Source of the DNA: Microbacterium sp. MYb54
GTDB taxonomy: Bacteria > Actinomycetota > Actinomycetes > Actinomycetales > Microbacteriaceae
Direction: 5' to 3'
Length of the DNA: 64,000 nt
Assembly (NCBI RefSeq): GCF_002979515.1
Contig: NZ_PCPA01000004.1
Location: forward strand, 124,001 to 188,000
Part shown: positions 27,254 to 38,996 of the stretch, one piece after another
Layout: each line of letters starts with the position of its first letter
How positions within the stretch are numbered: position 1 is the first letter of the stretch
Position numbers and translations under genes: made by a program
Notes under the pieces: model-generated
What the model was told of the DNA's origin: nothing
Seen by the model: only the letters and a program-made list of their open reading frames with translations
The model's database searches: none

Positions 27254-27511
27254 ATGGCACATAAAAAGGGCGCAAGCTCAACCCGTAACGGTCGTGACTC
27301 CAACGCTCAGCGCCTCGGCGTGAAGCGCTTCGGCGGTCAGCAGGTCCTCGCAGGCGAGATCATCGTCCGCCAGCGCGGCACGCACTTCCACCCCGGCGTC
27401 AACGTCGGCCGTGGCGGCGACGACACGCTGTTCGCTCTGGCCGCCGGTGCGGTCCAGTTCGGCGCGAAGGGCGGCCGCAAGGTCGTCAACATCGTCGCTG
27501 CAGCTGAGTGA
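27254..27511 (+). CDS. rpmA: Ribosomal protein bL27
   Basis: An 85-residue ribosomal protein whose N-terminus reaches the peptidyl-transferase centre. The hallmark [17 protein letters not shown]-terminus and the [20 protein letters not shown] core are intact. There is no N-terminal extension needing a prepeptidase, unlike in Firmicutes. It is co-transcribed with rplU and followed by a hairpin terminator before obgE. Confidence 0.97.
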   Translation: MAHKKGASSTRNGRDSNAQRLGVKRFGGQQVLAGEIIVRQRGTHFHPGVNVGRGGDDTLFALAAGAVQFGAKGGRKVVNIVAAAE

Positions 27512-27538
27512 TCTCAGCACGACACTAGTCATCCGGTT

Positions 27539-27562
27539 CGGGGCGGGCTTCGGCTCGCCCCG
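27539..27562 (+). terminator. Hairpin terminator after rpmA
   Basis: CGGGGCG pairs with CGCCCCG, extended inward to a ten-base-pair stem closed by a UUCG tetraloop (27549-27552). There is no U tract, which is common in actinobacterial terminators. Some read-through into obgE is likely. Confidence 0.75.
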
Positions 27563-27587
27563 TCCGTGTATCTGCACACCGTCATAA

Positions 27588-29893
<2,306 letters not shown>

Positions 29894-29902
29894 ACTGGGC
29901 GG

Positions 29903-31156
29903 ATGACCGACCAGACTCCGCAGGTGCGCCTGGAGCGTGCCAAAGAGGCCTCCCGTGCCACCGCCGCGCTCACGAGCGATGACAAGGCCCGGGTGCTCGA
30001 GGCGATCGCCGTCGCCCTTCTCGACGCCGCGCCGCGCATCATCGAGGCGAACGGTCGTGACATCGCCCGTGGACGCGAGGACGGCATCGGGGACTCTCTC
30101 ATCGACCGGTTGCGGCTCGATGACAGGCGCGTGGGCGCTCTGGCAACCGCGGTGCGCGAGGTCGCAGCTCTCGCGGATCCGGTGGGCCGCGTGGTCGGCG
30201 GGCATCGGATGCCCAATGGCGTGGCCCTCGAGCAGGTTCGGGTGCCGTTCGGCGTGGTGGGTGCGATCTATGAGGCGCGCCCGAACGTGACCGTCGACAT
30301 CGCCGCACTCGCGTTGCGATCGGGCAACGCCGTGGTGCTGCGTGGCGGGAGCGCCGCTCGCGAGTCCAACACCGTCCTCGTCGACGTCATGCGCAGTGCG
30401 GTCGAGAGCGCCGGTCTGACGGCAGAGGCAATCCAGACCGTGGACGACTTCGGGCGTGAGGGCGCGAAGGCCCTCATGCACGGTCGGGGCCTCATCGATG
30501 TCCTCGTGCCGCGCGGGAGTGCGGGTCTCATCGAGACCGTCGTGACGGAGTCGACCGTTCCCGTCATCGAGACCGGAGCGGGCAACGTCCACATCTTCCT
30601 CGACGAGACCGCCCCCGACGACTGGGCGCGCGACATCGTCGTGAACGCCAAGGTGCAGCGTCCGAGCGTCTGCAACGCCGTGGAGACCGTGCTGGTGCAC
30701 CGTCAGGCGGCGCCGCGCCTCGTTCCTCTGGTCGCCAGCGCGCTCCAGAGCGAGGGCGTCGCGATCCATGGCGACGACATGGTCGTCGGGCTCATGTCGA
30801 ACGTGATCCCGGCCACCGAGGAGGACTGGGAGACCGAATACCTGAGCCTCGACATCGCGTTCAAGGTTGTGGAGTCACTCGACGAAGCACTCGACCACAT
30901 CCGTAGATACAGCACGGGTCACACCGAGTCCATCATCACGACCGACTCGCGCAACGCCGAGCGCTTCCTCGCCGAGGTGGATTCCGCCGTCGTGATGGTG
31001 AACACCTCCACGCGCTTCACCGATGGCGGCGAGTTCGGATTCGGGGCGGAGGTCGGCATCTCGACCCAGAAGCTGCATGCACGAGGACCGATGGGCCTGT
31101 CCGAGCTGACCAGCACGAAGTGGCTCGCGCGTGGGGCGGGGCAGACCCGCGGCTGA
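29903..31156 (+). CDS. proA: Gamma-glutamyl phosphate reductase
   Basis: A 417-residue aldehyde-dehydrogenase-like enzyme that reduces gamma-glutamyl phosphate with NADPH, the second step of proline synthesis. The catalytic cysteine is C257 in VQRPSVCNAVETVLVH. PRGSAGLIETVV and TRFTDGGEFGFGAEVGIST are typical. It follows proB by nine bases. The ATG at 29903 is supported both by the N-terminal length and by the TAAACT hexamer six bases upstream. Confidence 0.96.
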   Translation: MTDQTPQVRLERAKEASRATAALTSDDKARVLEAIAVALLDAAPRIIEANGRDIARGREDGIGDSLIDRLRLDDRRVGALATAVREVAALADPVGRVVGGHRMPNGVALEQVRVPFGVVGAIYEARPNVTVDIAALALRSGNAVVLRGGSAARESNTVLVDVMRSAVESAGLTAEAIQTVDDFGREGAKALMHGRGLIDVLVPRGSAGLIETVVTESTVPVIETGAGNVHIFLDETAPDDWARDIVVNAKVQRPSVCNAVETVLVHRQAAPRLVPLVASALQSEGVAIHGDDMVVGLMSNVIPATEEDWETEYLSLDIAFKVVESLDEALDHIRRYSTGHTESIITTDSRNAERFLAEVDSAVVMVNTSTRFTDGGEFGFGAEVGISTQKLHARGPMGLSELTSTKWLARGAGQTRG

Positions 31157-31160
31157 GCGC

Positions 31161-31166
31161 TAGACT
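31161..31166 (+). promoter_or_regulatory. Candidate -10 (TAGACT) upstream of the small membrane protein gene
   Basis: TAGACT would start a transcript near 31173 with a leader of about 48 bases before ATG 31222. No clear -35 is seen. Confidence 0.4.
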
Positions 31167-31221
31167 GGGGGACGCTGTACCTCGCAGGATCCCGAACAGC
31201 ACGCCACGAAACGGAGTCAGG

Positions 31222-31446
31222 ATGAACCTCGTCGCACAGATCGCGATGGCCGCTGCCGAAACCGAGCACCACGGCAACGTCGCGCTCGAAACGGTGATCT
31301 TCGGAGTCATCGCGGCGATCGTCTTCGCATTCCTCGGGCTGGTCACGTTCTCCTACAAGAACGTCGCCAACCGTCACTCGGCCAAGGCCGAGGCATGGGC
31401 CGCGAAGCACGGCAAGGACGGCCACGAGGCAGGACACGGCCACTAG
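31222..31446 (+). CDS. Small single-span membrane protein, hypothetical
   Basis: A 74-residue protein with one strong transmembrane helix (ETVIFGVIAAIVFAFLGLVT) and a basic, His-rich C-terminal tail (HGKDGHEAGHGH). It is placed between proA and nadD. The ATG at 31222 is preceded by ACGGAGTCAGG, a usable ribosome binding site. The His/Gly tail might bind metal, but no family was recognised. Confidence 0.75.
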   Translation: MNLVAQIAMAAAETEHHGNVALETVIFGVIAAIVFAFLGLVTFSYKNVANRHSAKAEAWAAKHGKDGHEAGHGH

Positions 31447-31452
31447 GCCCCC

Positions 31453-32058
31453 ATGAACGATGCTGCGACCCCGCGCCCCCCGCGCATCGGCGTGATGGGC
31501 GGAACGTTCGACCCCATCCACCACGGCCACCTGGTCGCAGCCAGCGAGGTCGCCAACTCGTTCGATCTCGACGAGGTCGTGTTCGTGCCCACCGGTCATC
31601 CGTGGCAGAAATCGGGCGTCTCCCCGAGTGAGCACCGCTATCTGATGACCGTGATCGCGACGGCTTCGAACCCGCAGTTCACGGTGAGCCGCGTCGACAT
31701 CAACCGCGAGGGCCCGACTTACACGATCGACACGCTGCGTGATCTGAAGCGGGATCGACCGGATGCTGAACTCTTCTTCATCACCGGAGCGGATGCCGTA
31801 GCGCAAATTCTCAGTTGGAGGGACCATGATGAGTTGTGGGAGTTGGCCCACTTCGTCGCGGTCTCTCGCCCTGGACATGTCCTGAGCACAGACGGCCTCC
31901 CGAGCGACAACGTCAGCCAACTGGAAGTGCCGGCACTGTCGATCTCGTCGACGGTCTGCCGTGAACGCGTTCGCGACGATCAGCCGGTCTGGTACCTGGT
32001 CCCTGATGGGGTCGTTCAGTACATCGCGAAGCATCATCTGTATCGGAGCAAGGCATGA
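31453..32058 (+). CDS. nadD: Nicotinate-nucleotide adenylyltransferase
   Basis: A 201-residue nucleotidyltransferase that makes deamido-NAD from nicotinate mononucleotide and ATP. The [11 protein letters not shown] motif (about residues 16-26) is the class signature, and [14 protein letters not shown] near the C-terminus corresponds to the conserved S-S-T-x-I-R. The gene starts six bases after the small membrane protein gene and overlaps the following gene by four bases. Confidence 0.95.
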   Translation: MNDAATPRPPRIGVMGGTFDPIHHGHLVAASEVANSFDLDEVVFVPTGHPWQKSGVSPSEHRYLMTVIATASNPQFTVSRVDINREGPTYTIDTLRDLKRDRPDAELFFITGADAVAQILSWRDHDELWELAHFVAVSRPGHVLSTDGLPSDNVSQLEVPALSISSTVCRERVRDDQPVWYLVPDGVVQYIAKHHLYRSKA

Positions 32059-33215
32059 GTACATCGGATCAGCAGGAGCAGGGTCCGCTGACGCGAAAGC
32101 AGCTGCGGGAGATCCGTCTGACGGGTTCCACCCCGGTCATCTCCAGCGAGGAGGCCGCTGCGGCGGCTGAAGCGGCGCCACCGGCGCCGCCGTTGCCGCG
32201 TGCCGTCGAACCTGCCGCCCCCGTCGAGGTCGCGTCCGAGTCCACGGCGGTCGTCGATGACGATCAGGGCGACACTCCGCTGACCCGGCGTCAGGCCCGT
32301 GAGCTGGAGAAGGTCCGGACCGCATCCGTGCCTGTCATCGGCGCGGATGATGCCGACGAGACTGAGCAGTCGGTCGAAGCCCGGAGTGAGGCTGACCCCG
32401 TCGCGCCCGATTCAGGTACGCAGACGGAGATCGTGTCGGGCGTCCCGAACTTCACCGCGAACGAAGAGCCGGGCGATGCCGACGATGACGATGTGGATGA
32501 CGAGGTCTCCGTGGCTCCGGTCCGCGCGTCGGGCGTCGCCGAATCGGTGGGTGTCGTCCCACTGGAGGTTGTCGAGGAGCCCGTCGAAGACGCCGAAGGC
32601 GAAGACGACGTCGAGTCGGCTCTCGGCATCTCCACCGAGGCCGAAGACGGAGCTGTCGACGACGTGCTCGCCGACGTCGACGATGATGACGATGACATCG
32701 CCGAGGTGCGGCCCACGGTCAATCCGGCCTTCGGCGAGGGGATCCTCTCGGATGCTCCCGAAGAGCACGCGCCTTTCCGTCCGTCGTTCGACGAACTCCT
32801 CACGGTGGGTGACTCCACCGGTTCGCAGCACTCCGCACCGAACGCACTGATCTTCACCCCGTCTCCGGGGGAGGGGTCGCTCTCGGGCCCCGTCGCATCC
32901 ACCGGCGAGATTCTCGTCACCGGGTCATACGAACTGCCGCAGGGCATGGGCTCCCAGGGCCATGCATTCGGCACGACCGACGGCAAAGACGTCGACGCCG
33001 TTCTCATCGACGGCGAGCTGCCTCCTTCCTCGTCGCCCACGCCGATCGCCGCGAGCTCGGCGGTCAGCACCATCAAGCCCGCGGGTGAGGTCATCCGACC
33101 TCCTGCCCCCGAGAAGGGGAACCGCCTCATGGTGACCCTCGCCATCATCGCCGGCGGACTCGCCCTCGCGATCGGCGTCGTTCTCGTCATCGCCTTCACC
33201 ACGAAACTGATTTGA
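32055..33215 (+). CDS. Acidic, repeat-bearing tail-anchored membrane protein, hypothetical
   Basis: A 386-residue protein of unknown function between nadD and rsfS. Most of it is Asp/Glu/Ala/Val-rich and probably disordered. One transmembrane helix closes the protein ([20 protein letters not shown]), leaving almost no residues beyond it, so the bulk is on the cytoplasmic side if tail-anchored. A short motif occurs twice near the N-terminus: [10 protein letters not shown] at 11-20 and [10 protein letters not shown] at 75-84, each followed some ten residues later by PVI. The ATG overlaps the nadD stop (ATGA), and the stop overlaps rsfS (TGATG). Confidence 0.8.
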   Translation: MSTSDQQEQGPLTRKQLREIRLTGSTPVISSEEAAAAAEAAPPAPPLPRAVEPAAPVEVASESTAVVDDDQGDTPLTRRQARELEKVRTASVPVIGADDADETEQSVEARSEADPVAPDSGTQTEIVSGVPNFTANEEPGDADDDDVDDEVSVAPVRASGVAESVGVVPLEVVEEPVEDAEGEDDVESALGISTEAEDGAVDDVLADVDDDDDDIAEVRPTVNPAFGEGILSDAPEEHAPFRPSFDELLTVGDSTGSQHSAPNALIFTPSPGEGSLSGPVASTGEILVTGSYELPQGMGSQGHAFGTTDGKDVDAVLIDGELPPSSSPTPIAASSAVSTIKPAGEVIRPPAPEKGNRLMVTLAIIAGGLALAIGVVLVIAFTTKLI

Positions 33216-33595
33216 TGCAATCTCCTGAAACAGCCGAAGAGATGCTGCGCCTCGCAGCACAAGCCGCCATCGACAAGGGCGGTGAGGACCTCGTCGCGCT
33301 CAACGTCTCCGAGCCCCTCCCGCTCGTCGACATCTTCCTGCTCGTCACGGGAAACAGCGAGCGCAACGTCGCCGCTATCGCCGACGAGATCGAGGACCGA
33401 CTGATCGAGTCGGGGCACAAGCGTGTTCGCCGTGAAGGACGTGCGGAAGCACGCTGGGTCCTGCTCGACTTCGGCGACCTGATCGTGCACGTCTTCCACC
33501 AGGAGGAGCGCGTGTACTACGGGCTCGAGCGCCTGTGGAAGGACTGCCCCGTCGTGCCGATCGACGTGGTCGAGCCTGCCGCAGACCCCAGCTGA
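33215..33595 (+). CDS. rsfS: Ribosomal silencing factor RsfS
   Basis: A 126-residue protein that binds uL14 and blocks joining of ribosomal subunits during starvation. Conserved features are LPLVDIFLLVTGNSERNVAAI near the centre, with the adjacent VRREGRAEARWVLLDFGDLIVHVF and ERVYYGLERLWKDCP. The start is ATG 33215, sharing one base with the upstream stop; a TTG just before is less likely. It is the usual partner of nadD in bacteria, here separated by the acidic membrane protein. Confidence 0.95.
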   Translation: MQSPETAEEMLRLAAQAAIDKGGEDLVALNVSEPLPLVDIFLLVTGNSERNVAAIADEIEDRLIESGHKRVRREGRAEARWVLLDFGDLIVHVFHQEERVYYGLERLWKDCPVVPIDVVEPAADPS

Positions 33596-33596
33596 T

Positions 33597-34286
33597 ATGC
33601 CGACGCACCTGATCACCGGTGCGGGTTCCGGCATCGGCGCGGTTCTCTCGCGTCGCCTGCTGGATCGCGGCGATCACGTCGTGGCTTTGGCTCGCGACGC
33701 CGGGCGTGCCAGGCAGATCGCAGCGGAGCTCCCCGGTGCTTCGGTGTTGGTCGGAGATCTCGCTCAGCCAGGACGCCTGTCATGGGCGCTGTCGAAGCAG
33801 CATCTGCCCGATCGTATCGACGCGCTCGTGCACGTCGCCGGCGTCGTCGACCTCGGCGATGTGGCGGATCTGGCTCCTGCGCTCTGGGAGCAGCAGCTCG
33901 CGGTGAACCTCATCGCTCCGGCCGAGCTCACCAGACTTCTTCTTCCTGTCCTGCGCGTATCGCAGGGCCAGGTCGTCTTCGTGAACTCGGGTGCCGGCCT
34001 ACGTGCCAACGCCGGGTGGTCCGCCTACGCGGCGTCGAAGCACGGGCTCCGTGCCCTCGCCGATGCGCTGCGGGCGGAGGAGGCGCAGCACGGTGTGCGG
34101 GTGACGTCGATCTATCCCGGGCGCACGGCCACTCCGATGCAGGAGCGCGTGCACCAGCAGGAGGGGCAGGATTACGACGCCGGGCGTTTCATCACTCCCG
34201 ACGCCGTCGTCACGACCATCCTCACCGCCCTCGATCTTCCGCGCGACGCGGAGATCACCGACCTCACGGTGCGGCCGGGCCGCTGA
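33597..34286 (+). CDS. Short-chain dehydrogenase/reductase
   Basis: A 229-residue classical SDR with the cofactor motif ITGAGSGIGAVLSRRLLDRG at the N-terminus and the catalytic YAASK (S/Y/K triad, in SAYAASKHGL). The substrate is unknown. It begins one base after the rsfS stop codon, so it may be the last gene of that transcript. The next gene, 26 bases on, is convergent. Confidence 0.88.
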   Translation: MPTHLITGAGSGIGAVLSRRLLDRGDHVVALARDAGRARQIAAELPGASVLVGDLAQPGRLSWALSKQHLPDRIDALVHVAGVVDLGDVADLAPALWEQQLAVNLIAPAELTRLLLPVLRVSQGQVVFVNSGAGLRANAGWSAYAASKHGLRALADALRAEEAQHGVRVTSIYPGRTATPMQERVHQQEGQDYDAGRFITPDAVVTTILTALDLPRDAEITDLTVRPGR

Positions 34287-34312
34287 TTCGGCGCGTCGGT
34301 CGCGGCCGGGGC

Positions 34313-35968
34313 TCAGGCCGTCAGCCGGGTTCGGCGCTCCAGCATGCCCCGTTCTGCTCGGGTCTGGGGCGGGATCGCCGACAGCAGCGACCGGGTGTAC
34401 GGGTGCTCGGGGTGGCGGTAGACGTCTTCGGTCTTCCCGATCTCGACCATGTTCCCCAGGTACATCACCGCCACACGATCGGCGATGTGGCGCACGAGCG
34501 ACAGATCATGCGCGATGAACACGATCGACATGCCCAGTCGTTCGCGCAGCTCGCACAGCAGGTCGATGATCTGGGCCCGGATCGACACGTCCAGCGCTGA
34601 CACCGGCTCGTCGCACACGAGGACGTCGGGGTCGAGCGCGAGGGCCCTCGCGATGCCGATCCGCTGACGCTGGCCGCCGGAGAACTGGTGGGGGAAGCGC
34701 GAGCCCATCTCGGGGGTGAGCCCGACGAGTTCGAGCAGCTCTGCGACACGTCGGCGCCGGGACACCGGGCTTCCGGTGTGCGTCGCGGCGAGGGGTTCAG
34801 CGATGATCTGCTGGACGGTCATCCGCGGGTTCAACGACATGTACGGATCTTGGAACACCATCTGTACTCCGCGGCGAAGGATCTTCCGATCGCGGAGGCG
34901 TCCGCGCGTCACGTCCTGGTCGCGGTAGCGCAGGGTGCCGGCATCCGGTGAGTCGAGTCCCACCAGCATTCGCGCGAGTGTCGACTTGCCGCTGCCTGAT
35001 TCGCCGACGATCGCCAGGATCTCTCCGTGTCGCAGCTCGAGGTCGACGCCGGCGACTGCGGCGACACGGTGCGCACGACGCCCGCTCCCGGATCGGAAGG
35101 TGCGCTCCAGGCCTCGTCCTTCCAGGATGGGAGCAGTACCGTCTTCGTCGGTGGCCGCGCTGACGTCACGCGGCATCGAGTGCAGCAGCTGGTTCGTGTA
35201 CGGATGCTGCGGGTTCGTGAGCACCTCGTCGGCCGAACCGGACTCCACGATGAGGCCCGTGCGCATGACGGCGACCTGGTCGGCGACCTCCATCACGACG
35301 CCGAGGTCGTGGGTGATGAGCAGGATTCCCATACCGAGGCGCTCGCGCAGCGACAGCAGCAGATCGAGGATCTGCGCCTGCACCGTCACATCGAGCGCGG
35401 TCGTCGGTTCATCCGCGATGATGAGATCAGGATCCAGTGCGATCGCCATGGCGATCAGGATGCGCTGGCGCTGACCGCCGGAGAACTGGTGCGGATAGTC
35501 GTGCACACGCTTGTCGGGGGTGGGGATACCGACGAGGGTCAGCAGCTCGACCGCGCGCGCCTGTGCGGCGCGGCGGCCGATGCTGCGATGTGCGCGGATG
35601 AGGTCGATGATCTGGTCGCCGATGCTGAGGACCGGGTTCAAAGCGGAGAGGGCATCCTGCATGACCAGACTGACTCGCACGCCACGCAGGCGGCGGTGCT
35701 GTTCCGGCGTGAGGGAGAGGAGGTCGGTTCCGCCCAGTGTCAGGGCTGTCGCTTCGACGTCGCCGTTGTCGATGAGACCCATGATCGCGCGGGCGGTCAT
35801 CGATTTGCCGGAGCCCGACTCGCCGAGCAGCGCGAACACCTCACCGCGCCGCACGGCGATGTCGATGCCGTCGACGACGCGATTGCGGCGGCCATCGCCG
35901 GTGAGGGTGACGGTGAGGCCCTTGACGTCCAGGACCACGGCGTTCTGGGGGGCGGATGTGTTCTCCAT
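34313..35968 (-). CDS. ABC transporter ATP-binding protein, two fused domains, divergent from the dipeptidase operon
   Basis: A 551-residue protein carrying two oligopeptide-type ATPases. Domain 1 has GESGSGKS near residues 49-56 and [16 protein letters not shown]; domain 2 has GESGSGKST and [16 protein letters not shown]. Each is followed by D-EP-x2-ALD. No other transporter subunit lies on its strand. The permeases and binding protein it should drive are encoded divergently at 37344-40855, so this is probably their missing energy unit. The shared control region contains the inverted repeat at 35996-36025. A similar fused ATPase, with its own importer, is encoded at 14831-16339. Confidence 0.92.
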   Translation of the reverse strand: MENTSAPQNAVVLDVKGLTVTLTGDGRRNRVVDGIDIAVRRGEVFALLGESGSGKSMTARAIMGLIDNGDVEATALTLGGTDLLSLTPEQHRRLRGVRVSLVMQDALSALNPVLSIGDQIIDLIRAHRSIGRRAAQARAVELLTLVGIPTPDKRVHDYPHQFSGGQRQRILIAMAIALDPDLIIADEPTTALDVTVQAQILDLLLSLRERLGMGILLITHDLGVVMEVADQVAVMRTGLIVESGSADEVLTNPQHPYTNQLLHSMPRDVSAATDEDGTAPILEGRGLERTFRSGSGRRAHRVAAVAGVDLELRHGEILAIVGESGSGKSTLARMLVGLDSPDAGTLRYRDQDVTRGRLRDRKILRRGVQMVFQDPYMSLNPRMTVQQIIAEPLAATHTGSPVSRRRRVAELLELVGLTPEMGSRFPHQFSGGQRQRIGIARALALDPDVLVCDEPVSALDVSIRAQIIDLLCELRERLGMSIVFIAHDLSLVRHIADRVAVMYLGNMVEIGKTEDVYRHPEHPYTRSLLSAIPPQTRAERGMLERRTRLTA

Positions 35969-35995
35969 GGATCACATCATGCCAGCTTCCACGTT

Positions 35996-36025
35996 CTGAA
36001 TTGTTTCGAACAGGAAACATTTCAG
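35996..36025. promoter_or_regulatory. 30-bp inverted repeat in the divergent control region
   Basis: CTGAATTGTTTC (35996-36007) and GAAACATTTCAG (36014-36025) are inverted copies matching at 11 of 12 positions, separated by GAACAG. The repeat lies 27 bases upstream of the ATPase start and 20 bases before the TTGACA of the other arm. The double Lrp/AsnC regulator at the end of the operon is the natural candidate to bind it, by inference. Confidence 0.7.
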
Positions 36026-36044
36026 CCGAAGATAATCACAACAG

Positions 36045-36073
36045 TTGACATCTGCGCCGAATTCCTCCAGATT
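36045..36073 (+). promoter_or_regulatory. Promoter of the dipeptidase-ABC-M24-hydrolase operon
   Basis: A perfect TTGACA (36045-36050) is followed by 17 bases and CAGATT (36068-36073). Transcription would begin near 36080, with about 60 bases of leader and GAAGGAG before the GTG at 36139. Confidence 0.65.
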
Positions 36074-36138
36074 CGAGGAAACTCCCGCTCGTTGACCGGG
36101 AGTGGTACCCCGCATCATCGAACCGAAGGAGCGCATCC

Positions 36139-37344
36139 GTGCTCGAACAAGCTGGCCGGTACTCCGGCTACACCGCGTACGACTACCTGGAAGCCGGCAA
36201 GGACTACCGCGAATTCCGCTACGCCAAGCAGATCGGCCGCGTGCCGGCCTACGATCTCGGTCTGAGCGACACGCAGCAGGAGCGCACCGAGCGTCTGCTC
36301 CGCGAAGAGACCGTCATCTCGCTGCACGAGCACGTGCAGGTGTTCCCCGAGGACATGGGCGAGCTCCGCGATCACATCCGTCAGGGTCGGGAACCCACCG
36401 GCTACCAGGGCCTCGCCCGTTCGGGTCTGACTGCCGTGTTCGACAACGGCATGGACGGCACCTGCTGCATCTCGAGCGACGCCGGGTGGAAGTACCAGGA
36501 CGTCCTGTTTGACCTCGGTGTACGCATGGCCGACCTTGCCCACCAGGACTTCGTGATCAAGGCTGAGTCGATCAAGGACATCCGCCATGCGGCGGAGACC
36601 GGACGCGTCGCGCACATCTTCGCTCTCGAAGCCTCGACCATGATCGAGAACGAGGTCGACCGCCTCGACGTGCTGTACGGCTTCGGCGTCCGGCAGATGG
36701 GCATCGCCTACTCCGAGGCCAACATGCTCGGCGGCGGGCTCAAGGAGCGCGGCGACGGCGGGCTGACGTACTTCGGCGAGCGCGCGGTCGAGCGGATGAA
36801 CAAGCTCGGCATCGCGATCGACATCTCGCACTCCGGTGACCAGACCTGTCTGGATGTGATCGCGCACTCGACCAAGCCGGTGTTCATCACGCACGCCGGT
36901 GCGCGTGGCCTGTGGCCGACGAACCGCATGAAGACGGACGAGACGATCATCGAATGCGCCAAGCGAGGCGGCGTGATCGGAATCGAGGCGGCCCCGCACA
37001 CGACGATCTCGCCTCAGCACCCGAAGCACTCGCTCGATTCGGTCATGGATCACTTCCAGTACTGCGTCGACCTCGTCGGCCTGGAACACGTCAGTTTCGG
37101 CCCCGACACGCTGTTCGGCGACCATGTCGGCCTGCACGACGCGTTCTCGTCGAACCTGTCGCTCGGCCAGGCGCACGCCAACGTCGAGTACGAGAAGCAG
37201 CCGTATGTCGACGGCATCGAGAACCCGGCCGAGGCTTTCTACAACATCATCGGCTGGCTCGTGAAGAACGACTACTCCGACGACGAGATTCGCGCCGTCG
37301 TCGGTGGGAACACCATGCGCGTACTCGAGGAGGTCTGGGTCTGA
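36139..37344 (+). CDS. M19-family (membrane/renal-type) dipeptidase
   Basis: A 401-residue zinc dipeptidase of family M19. Bacterial members often act on dipeptides, including those with a C-terminal D-residue, and on unusual peptides. No signal peptide is seen, so it should be cytoplasmic. Metal-site positions are H63 and H65 (SLHEHV, where the second position is usually Asp), bridging E164 (FALEAS), H231 (IDISHSGD), H252 (FITHAG) and D323 (FGPDT). The Asp-to-His change is unusual. It starts an operon with a peptide-type importer, so its substrate is probably what that importer brings in. GTG 36139 has GAAGGAG upstream. The stop overlaps the next gene as TGATG. Confidence 0.85.
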   Translation: MLEQAGRYSGYTAYDYLEAGKDYREFRYAKQIGRVPAYDLGLSDTQQERTERLLREETVISLHEHVQVFPEDMGELRDHIRQGREPTGYQGLARSGLTAVFDNGMDGTCCISSDAGWKYQDVLFDLGVRMADLAHQDFVIKAESIKDIRHAAETGRVAHIFALEASTMIENEVDRLDVLYGFGVRQMGIAYSEANMLGGGLKERGDGGLTYFGERAVERMNKLGIAIDISHSGDQTCLDVIAHSTKPVFITHAGARGLWPTNRMKTDETIIECAKRGGVIGIEAAPHTTISPQHPKHSLDSVMDHFQYCVDLVGLEHVSFGPDTLFGDHVGLHDAFSSNLSLGQAHANVEYEKQPYVDGIENPAEAFYNIIGWLVKNDYSDDEIRAVVGGNTMRVLEEVWV

Positions 37345-38963
37345 TGAAGTACAGCAAGTTCATCGCGCTCGGTGCGGCCGCGGCTCTCGCCGTCGGTCTC
37401 GCCGCCTGCGCCCCGTCTGCGCCGGAACCGGGGGAGTCCTCGGGCGCCACCGGACCGAGCGACGAGACGATCAGCATCGGCACCACGACGGATGTCGTGA
37501 ACTTCAACCCCGTCCTCGGCAACAGCCGGACGGACTCGTGGATCACGAATCTGATGTATCCCCATCTGCTGAGCATCAGCGACGACGGCACCAAGGAAGC
37601 CCATGTGGCGACCGACTGGGGCTACGTCGATGACACCACCGGGTTCTACGAGATCCGCGACGATCTCACCTGGAGCGATGGCGAGCCGCTCACTGCGGAG
37701 GACGTGGCCTGGACGCTGAACGCGGTCAAGCGCGACCAGGCTCCCGGCACGTTCTACGGACAGTTGGGCAACCTCGACACCGCGACCGCTGTGTCGGACA
37801 CCCGTGTCGAGCTCACGCTCACGCAGCCGGACTCGTCCATCATCGAGGAGATCGGCTTCTGGGGTGTCGTCGTGCCGAAGCACGTGTTCGAGCCGCAGGG
37901 TTCGATCGCGGAGTTCGCGAACGACGGCAGCGACGGCGGCTGGGTCGGAATGGGACCGTTCATCATGAGCGACTTCCAGGTCGGCCAGCACTACACGCTC
38001 AAGCGCGTCGACGAGTACCCGCTCGTCAAGGGCGGAGTCCCCGGCCCCGCCGAGGTCGTGTACCGCGTCTACCCGGACGTGAACACCGAGATCCTGGCGC
38101 TGCAGAGCGGCGAGATCGACGTGATCGCGAACGCCCTGCCACCCGCACAGGTGGAGCAGCTCGGCAACACCGACGGGCTGCAGGTCGTCGAGGCTCCGGG
38201 GCTCGGCTACGCGCATCTGGTCTACAACATGGACAAGCCCGACCTCGCCAAGACCGAGGTCCGGCAAGCGCTCGCTCAGGCGGTCGACTACGACGCGATC
38301 CGCACGGTCGTGCTGCAGGGGCAGGCCGTCTCGACCGGCTCCAGCGCGCTGATGCCGGTGCTCGCGAAGTACTACGACAAGTCGGTGAAGGAGTACGAGT
38401 TCGATCCCGAGAAGTCGCGTTCCCTGATGGAGAAGGCCGGCTACACCGCAGACGCCAGCGGGAACTTCCCCGTCTCGTTCCGGCTGATCTACTCGCTGCA
38501 GGACAGCGTGACGAGTCAGTGGGCTCAGATGGTCAAGGACAGCGCGGCCGAGGCCGGCATCACGATCGAGCTGCAGGGCACCGAGCGGAACACGTACCTC
38601 TCGATGACCAGCGAGGGCGACTACGACATCTATGCGGGCAACTTCGCCATCATGGACGACCCGGTGACGAACTTCGCCCTGTCGTACCTCCCCGGCGGGG
38701 CGATCAACTACACCCACGTGGACGACGCCGACCTGAACGCGCTGATCGAGGAGGGCATGGTCGCCTTCGATGAGGACGAGAAGATCTCGATCATGCGCGA
38801 GGCGAACAAGATCGTGCACGAGCAGGTCTACGACAACATCATGTACACGCAGAACCTGTTCTTCGCTGCCAGCGACGAATGGGCGGGCTTCATCTCGAAG
38901 CCGAGCGAGCTGCTCTCGATCGTGAACCCGCTTTCGCTCGCGAGCGCGCACCCGGTCAAGTAA
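37344..38963 (+). CDS. ABC transporter substrate-binding lipoprotein, SBP family 5
   Basis: A 539-residue extracytoplasmic binding protein. The signal sequence ends in LAAC (lipidated Cys near residue 21), followed by a Pro/Glu/Ser linker. Typical segments are DLTWSDGEPLTAEDVAWTL and KTEVRQALAQAVDYDAIRTV. It shares a base with the upstream dipeptidase (TGATG), and two permeases follow after 33 bases, so it is the ligand-binding part of this operon's importer. Sequence similarity to the protein at 11445-13052 is only at family level, so the two importers probably have different ligands. Confidence 0.92.
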   Translation: MKYSKFIALGAAAALAVGLAACAPSAPEPGESSGATGPSDETISIGTTTDVVNFNPVLGNSRTDSWITNLMYPHLLSISDDGTKEAHVATDWGYVDDTTGFYEIRDDLTWSDGEPLTAEDVAWTLNAVKRDQAPGTFYGQLGNLDTATAVSDTRVELTLTQPDSSIIEEIGFWGVVVPKHVFEPQGSIAEFANDGSDGGWVGMGPFIMSDFQVGQHYTLKRVDEYPLVKGGVPGPAEVVYRVYPDVNTEILALQSGEIDVIANALPPAQVEQLGNTDGLQVVEAPGLGYAHLVYNMDKPDLAKTEVRQALAQAVDYDAIRTVVLQGQAVSTGSSALMPVLAKYYDKSVKEYEFDPEKSRSLMEKAGYTADASGNFPVSFRLIYSLQDSVTSQWAQMVKDSAAEAGITIELQGTERNTYLSMTSEGDYDIYAGNFAIMDDPVTNFALSYLPGGAINYTHVDDADLNALIEEGMVAFDEDEKISIMREANKIVHEQVYDNIMYTQNLFFAASDEWAGFISKPSELLSIVNPLSLASAHPVK

Positions 38964-38996
38964 CAACAAACTGAAATCTCGAGGAAGGTCGCCCGG

